Assembly (NCBI GenBank): GCA_041568335.1
Contig: JBFFZZ010000015.1
Location: 1 to 23,876 of the forward strand
DNA length: 23,876 nt
Direction of reading: 5' to 3'
Source: WVWW01 sp041568335
Lineage (GTDB): Bacteria > Acidobacteriota > Polarisedimenticolia > Polarisedimenticolales > Polarisedimenticolaceae
The position numbers and the translations under genes were made by a program. The notes under the pieces were generated by a model that was not told where the DNA came from, made no database searches, and saw only the letters and a program-made list of their open reading frames with translations. Below, piece after piece: positions 22,325 through 23,876 of the stretch; the first letter of the stretch is position 1, and every line of letters begins with the position of its first letter.

Positions 22325-23876
22325 ATGAAACGGCTCTTCTGGATCACGGTGGTCCTGATCCTCGTCAGCCTGCTCCTGCACCGGGCCGCGGCGGACGAGA
22401 CCGGCGAGGTGGCGACCGCGCAGCGCTTCTGCGAGGAGTTCCTCGCCGCCAACGACGCCGCGATCGCCGACCTGATGGACGAGGCGCTGTCCGAGGCGAT
22501 GACGCCCGAGGTGTCGCGGCAGGTCCGCGACGTGCTGGCGGCGACGCTGGGGGCGGTCGAGGAGATCGGCCAACCCTGGCACGTCGACGAGGTCCAGGGC
22601 TACCGCCGCTACCGCGTCCCGGTCCGCTTTGAAAAGGGCACCCGCGACCTGCTCGTCGCCTTCGCTCCGAACGGCAAGATCGGTGGGCTTTTCACCGTCG
22701 AGCATCTCGACCGTCCGACGGCCGAACCGCCGGGAGGCCGACCGGAAGAGGAGGCGAACGGCCGGGAGGCCGACATCGCCGGGGACTGGATCGGCAAGCT
22801 GGAAGCGCCGGGAACATCCATCGAGATCGCAATCTCGCTCGCACGAGGCGACGACGGATGGTCGGGGACCATCGACGTTCCGGCGCAAGGGTTGATGGAC
22901 CATCCGCTCGGGAACGTGCGTGTCGAGGCGGCGAAGGCCGTCTTCGAGATCGCGGGGATCCCCGGCAAGCCGACCTTCGTCGCCAACGAGATCGGGGAAG
23001 ACACGCTGTCCGGAACGCTCTCGCAGGGTGGCGCCCTCGTTCCGTTCTCGCTGAAGCGCGGCGAGAAACCGGCCGTGCTGCGGCCCCAAACTCCCGAGCC
23101 GCCGTTCGAATACACCCAGGAGGAGGTGACCTACAAGAGCGATAAGGTCGTTCGCGCCGGCACGTTGACGATCCCGAAAGGTGCCGGGCCGTTCCCCGCC
23201 GTGCTCCTCCTCAGCGGAAGCGGCGCCCAGGACCGCGACAGCACGATCCTCGGCCACCGGCCGTTCTTGGTGTGGGCCGATCACCTGACCCGGGCGGGGA
23301 TCGCGGTGCTTCGTGTCGACGACCGCGGCGTCGGCGGTTCGGACGGCGACCTGGGTCAGTCGACCCTGTCCGACTTCGCCGAGGACGCGCTCGCCGGCGT
23401 GCGCTTTCTCGCCGCGCGTCCCGAGATCGACGGCTCACGCATCGGTCTTCTCGGTCACAGCGAGGGCGGGATCGTCGCTCCGCTCGCCGCATCGCGCTCG
23501 AAGGACGTCGCTTTCATCGTCCTGCTTGCCGGAACCGGAGTTCCCGGCATCGACGTGATGGAATTGCAGCTCCAGTCGCACATGCGGCTGCTCGGCATCG
23601 ACGAGGAGGCGATCGAGGCTTCCGCCGCCGAGGCGCGCAAGCTGCACGAGCTGATCGTGGAGGGCGGCACCGCGGCCGCGATCACGGATCAGCTCGCCCT
23701 CCTGAAGATCGCTCAAGGCGATCCGACGGACGTTCAACCGTCCGACGTCGCGGGAATGATGACCCCTTGGATGCGTTCCTTCCTGACGCACGATCCCCGA
23801 ACGGTGCTTCCGGAGGTGCATGTCCCGGTCCTCGCGCTCACCGGTGAGCTGGATTTCCAGGTCGACCCCGATCAAA
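22325..23876 (+). CDS. Exported alpha/beta hydrolase with N-terminal DUF3887-like domain, 3'-truncated by the window
   Basis: The frame runs off the right edge after 517 codons. It starts at ATG 22325, with GGGGAGG just upstream. A signal peptide or N-terminal anchor (about 4-23) is followed by a DUF3887-like domain (about 27-110) of the kind that precedes secreted hydrolases. Next are a second beta-rich region (about 150-245) and an alpha/beta-hydrolase domain from about 260 on. That domain has LLLSGSGAQDRD (oxyanion region), VDDRGVGGSDG, and the nucleophile elbow GHSEGG (Ser379). LTGELDFQVDP near the end of the window supplies the likely catalytic Asp; the His lies beyond the edge. Such proteins are periplasmic or surface esterases or peptidases of the YjfP/acyl-peptidase-like kind; the substrate is not predictable. 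The 79-base gap behind the PepT-like gene suggests loose co-transcription at most. Confidence 0.88.
   Translation, partial: MKRLFWITVVLILVSLLLHRAAADETGEVATAQRFCEEFLAANDAAIADLMDEALSEAMTPEVSRQVRDVLAATLGAVEEIGQPWHVDEVQGYRRYRVPVRFEKGTRDLLVAFAPNGKIGGLFTVEHLDRPTAEPPGGRPEEEANGREADIAGDWIGKLEAPGTSIEIAISLARGDDGWSGTIDVPAQGLMDHPLGNVRVEAAKAVFEIAGIPGKPTFVANEIGEDTLSGTLSQGGALVPFSLKRGEKPAVLRPQTPEPPFEYTQEEVTYKSDKVVRAGTLTIPKGAGPFPAVLLLSGSGAQDRDSTILGHRPFLVWADHLTRAGIAVLRVDDRGVGGSDGDLGQSTLSDFAEDALAGVRFLAARPEIDGSRIGLLGHSEGGIVAPLAASRSKDVAFIVLLAGTGVPGIDVMELQLQSHMRLLGIDEEAIEASAAEARKLHELIVEGGTAAAITDQLALLKIAQGDPTDVQPSDVAGMMTPWMRSFLTHDPRTVLPEVHVPVLALTGELDFQVDPDQ

Noticed and set aside
1..23876. Mobile elements, CRISPR arrays, tRNA/rRNA genes, toxin-antitoxin or defence genes
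   Set aside because: Looked for direct repeat-spacer patterns, terminal inverted repeats, transposase or integrase motifs and tRNA-like cloverleafs. None seen; gene content and base composition are uniform.

Overview
The window is about 23.9 kb of densely packed, high-GC bacterial chromosome. It has short intergenic gaps, several GTG starts and a strong GC bias at third codon positions, which produces many long spurious antisense frames. The gene content indicates a diderm (LPS-bearing, Gram-negative-type) heterotroph: a TonB-receptor start under a cobalamin riboswitch, an OmpA-domain protein, an LpxR-like outer-membrane barrel, and many exported hydrolases. The elongation factor G is of the spdEFG1/mitochondrial EF-G1 type, and the large periplasmic protease is a tricorn-like protein. 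This mix fits lineages such as Acidobacteriota, Myxococcota/other former Deltaproteobacteria or Planctomycetes-like groups. I cannot fix the phylum from the sequence alone. I see no rRNA, tRNA, CRISPR array, insertion sequence, phage gene or integration site.

Layout. (1) 1-394, minus: the first codons of a TonB-dependent receptor (probably BtuB), preceded by a complete cobalamin riboswitch with a good promoter. (2) 416-1735, minus: exported M20D amidohydrolase. (3) 1838-3502, plus: OmpA-domain protein with a regular coiled coil, converging on an LpxR-like outer-membrane protein (3512-4279, minus). (4) 4422-7213, minus: spdEFG1-type EF-G, overlapping by ATGA a RecA/DnaB-like P-loop ATPase. A HAD phosphatase (7334-8011, minus) lies just upstream in the same direction. 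(5) 8085-10832, plus: a three-module lipid enzyme (acyl-AMP ligase, acyl carrier protein, PlsC-type acyltransferase), tail-overlapping a single-domain STAS protein (10825-11175, minus). (6) 11323-12537, plus: AmpG/RhtX-like MFS transporter, converging on a small DksA/TraR-type zinc-finger protein (12584-12946, minus), which is itself divergent from the tricorn-like protease (13028-16336, plus). (7) 16340-20033, minus: a probable operon read as RodZ-like HTH-TM-DUF2914 protein, TatD nuclease, Hsp33, M50 site-2-type protease. (8) 20194-23876, plus: fatty-acid-hydroxylase/sterol-desaturase family membrane enzyme, PepT-like M20 peptidase, and a truncated exported alpha/beta hydrolase.

Themes. Envelope and lipid biology (OmpA, LpxR-like, ligase-ACP-PlsC, hydroxylase, RodZ-like) and peptide/protein turnover (M20D, tricorn, M50, PepT-like, Hsp33) dominate, so this reads as a core-type chromosomal region rather than an accessory island. 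I found no convincing dedicated multi-gene novel system. The most unusual items are the ligase-ACP-acyltransferase fusion, the RodZ-like/DUF2914 fusion, and the coupling of a mitochondrial-type EF-G to an uncharacterised ATPase.
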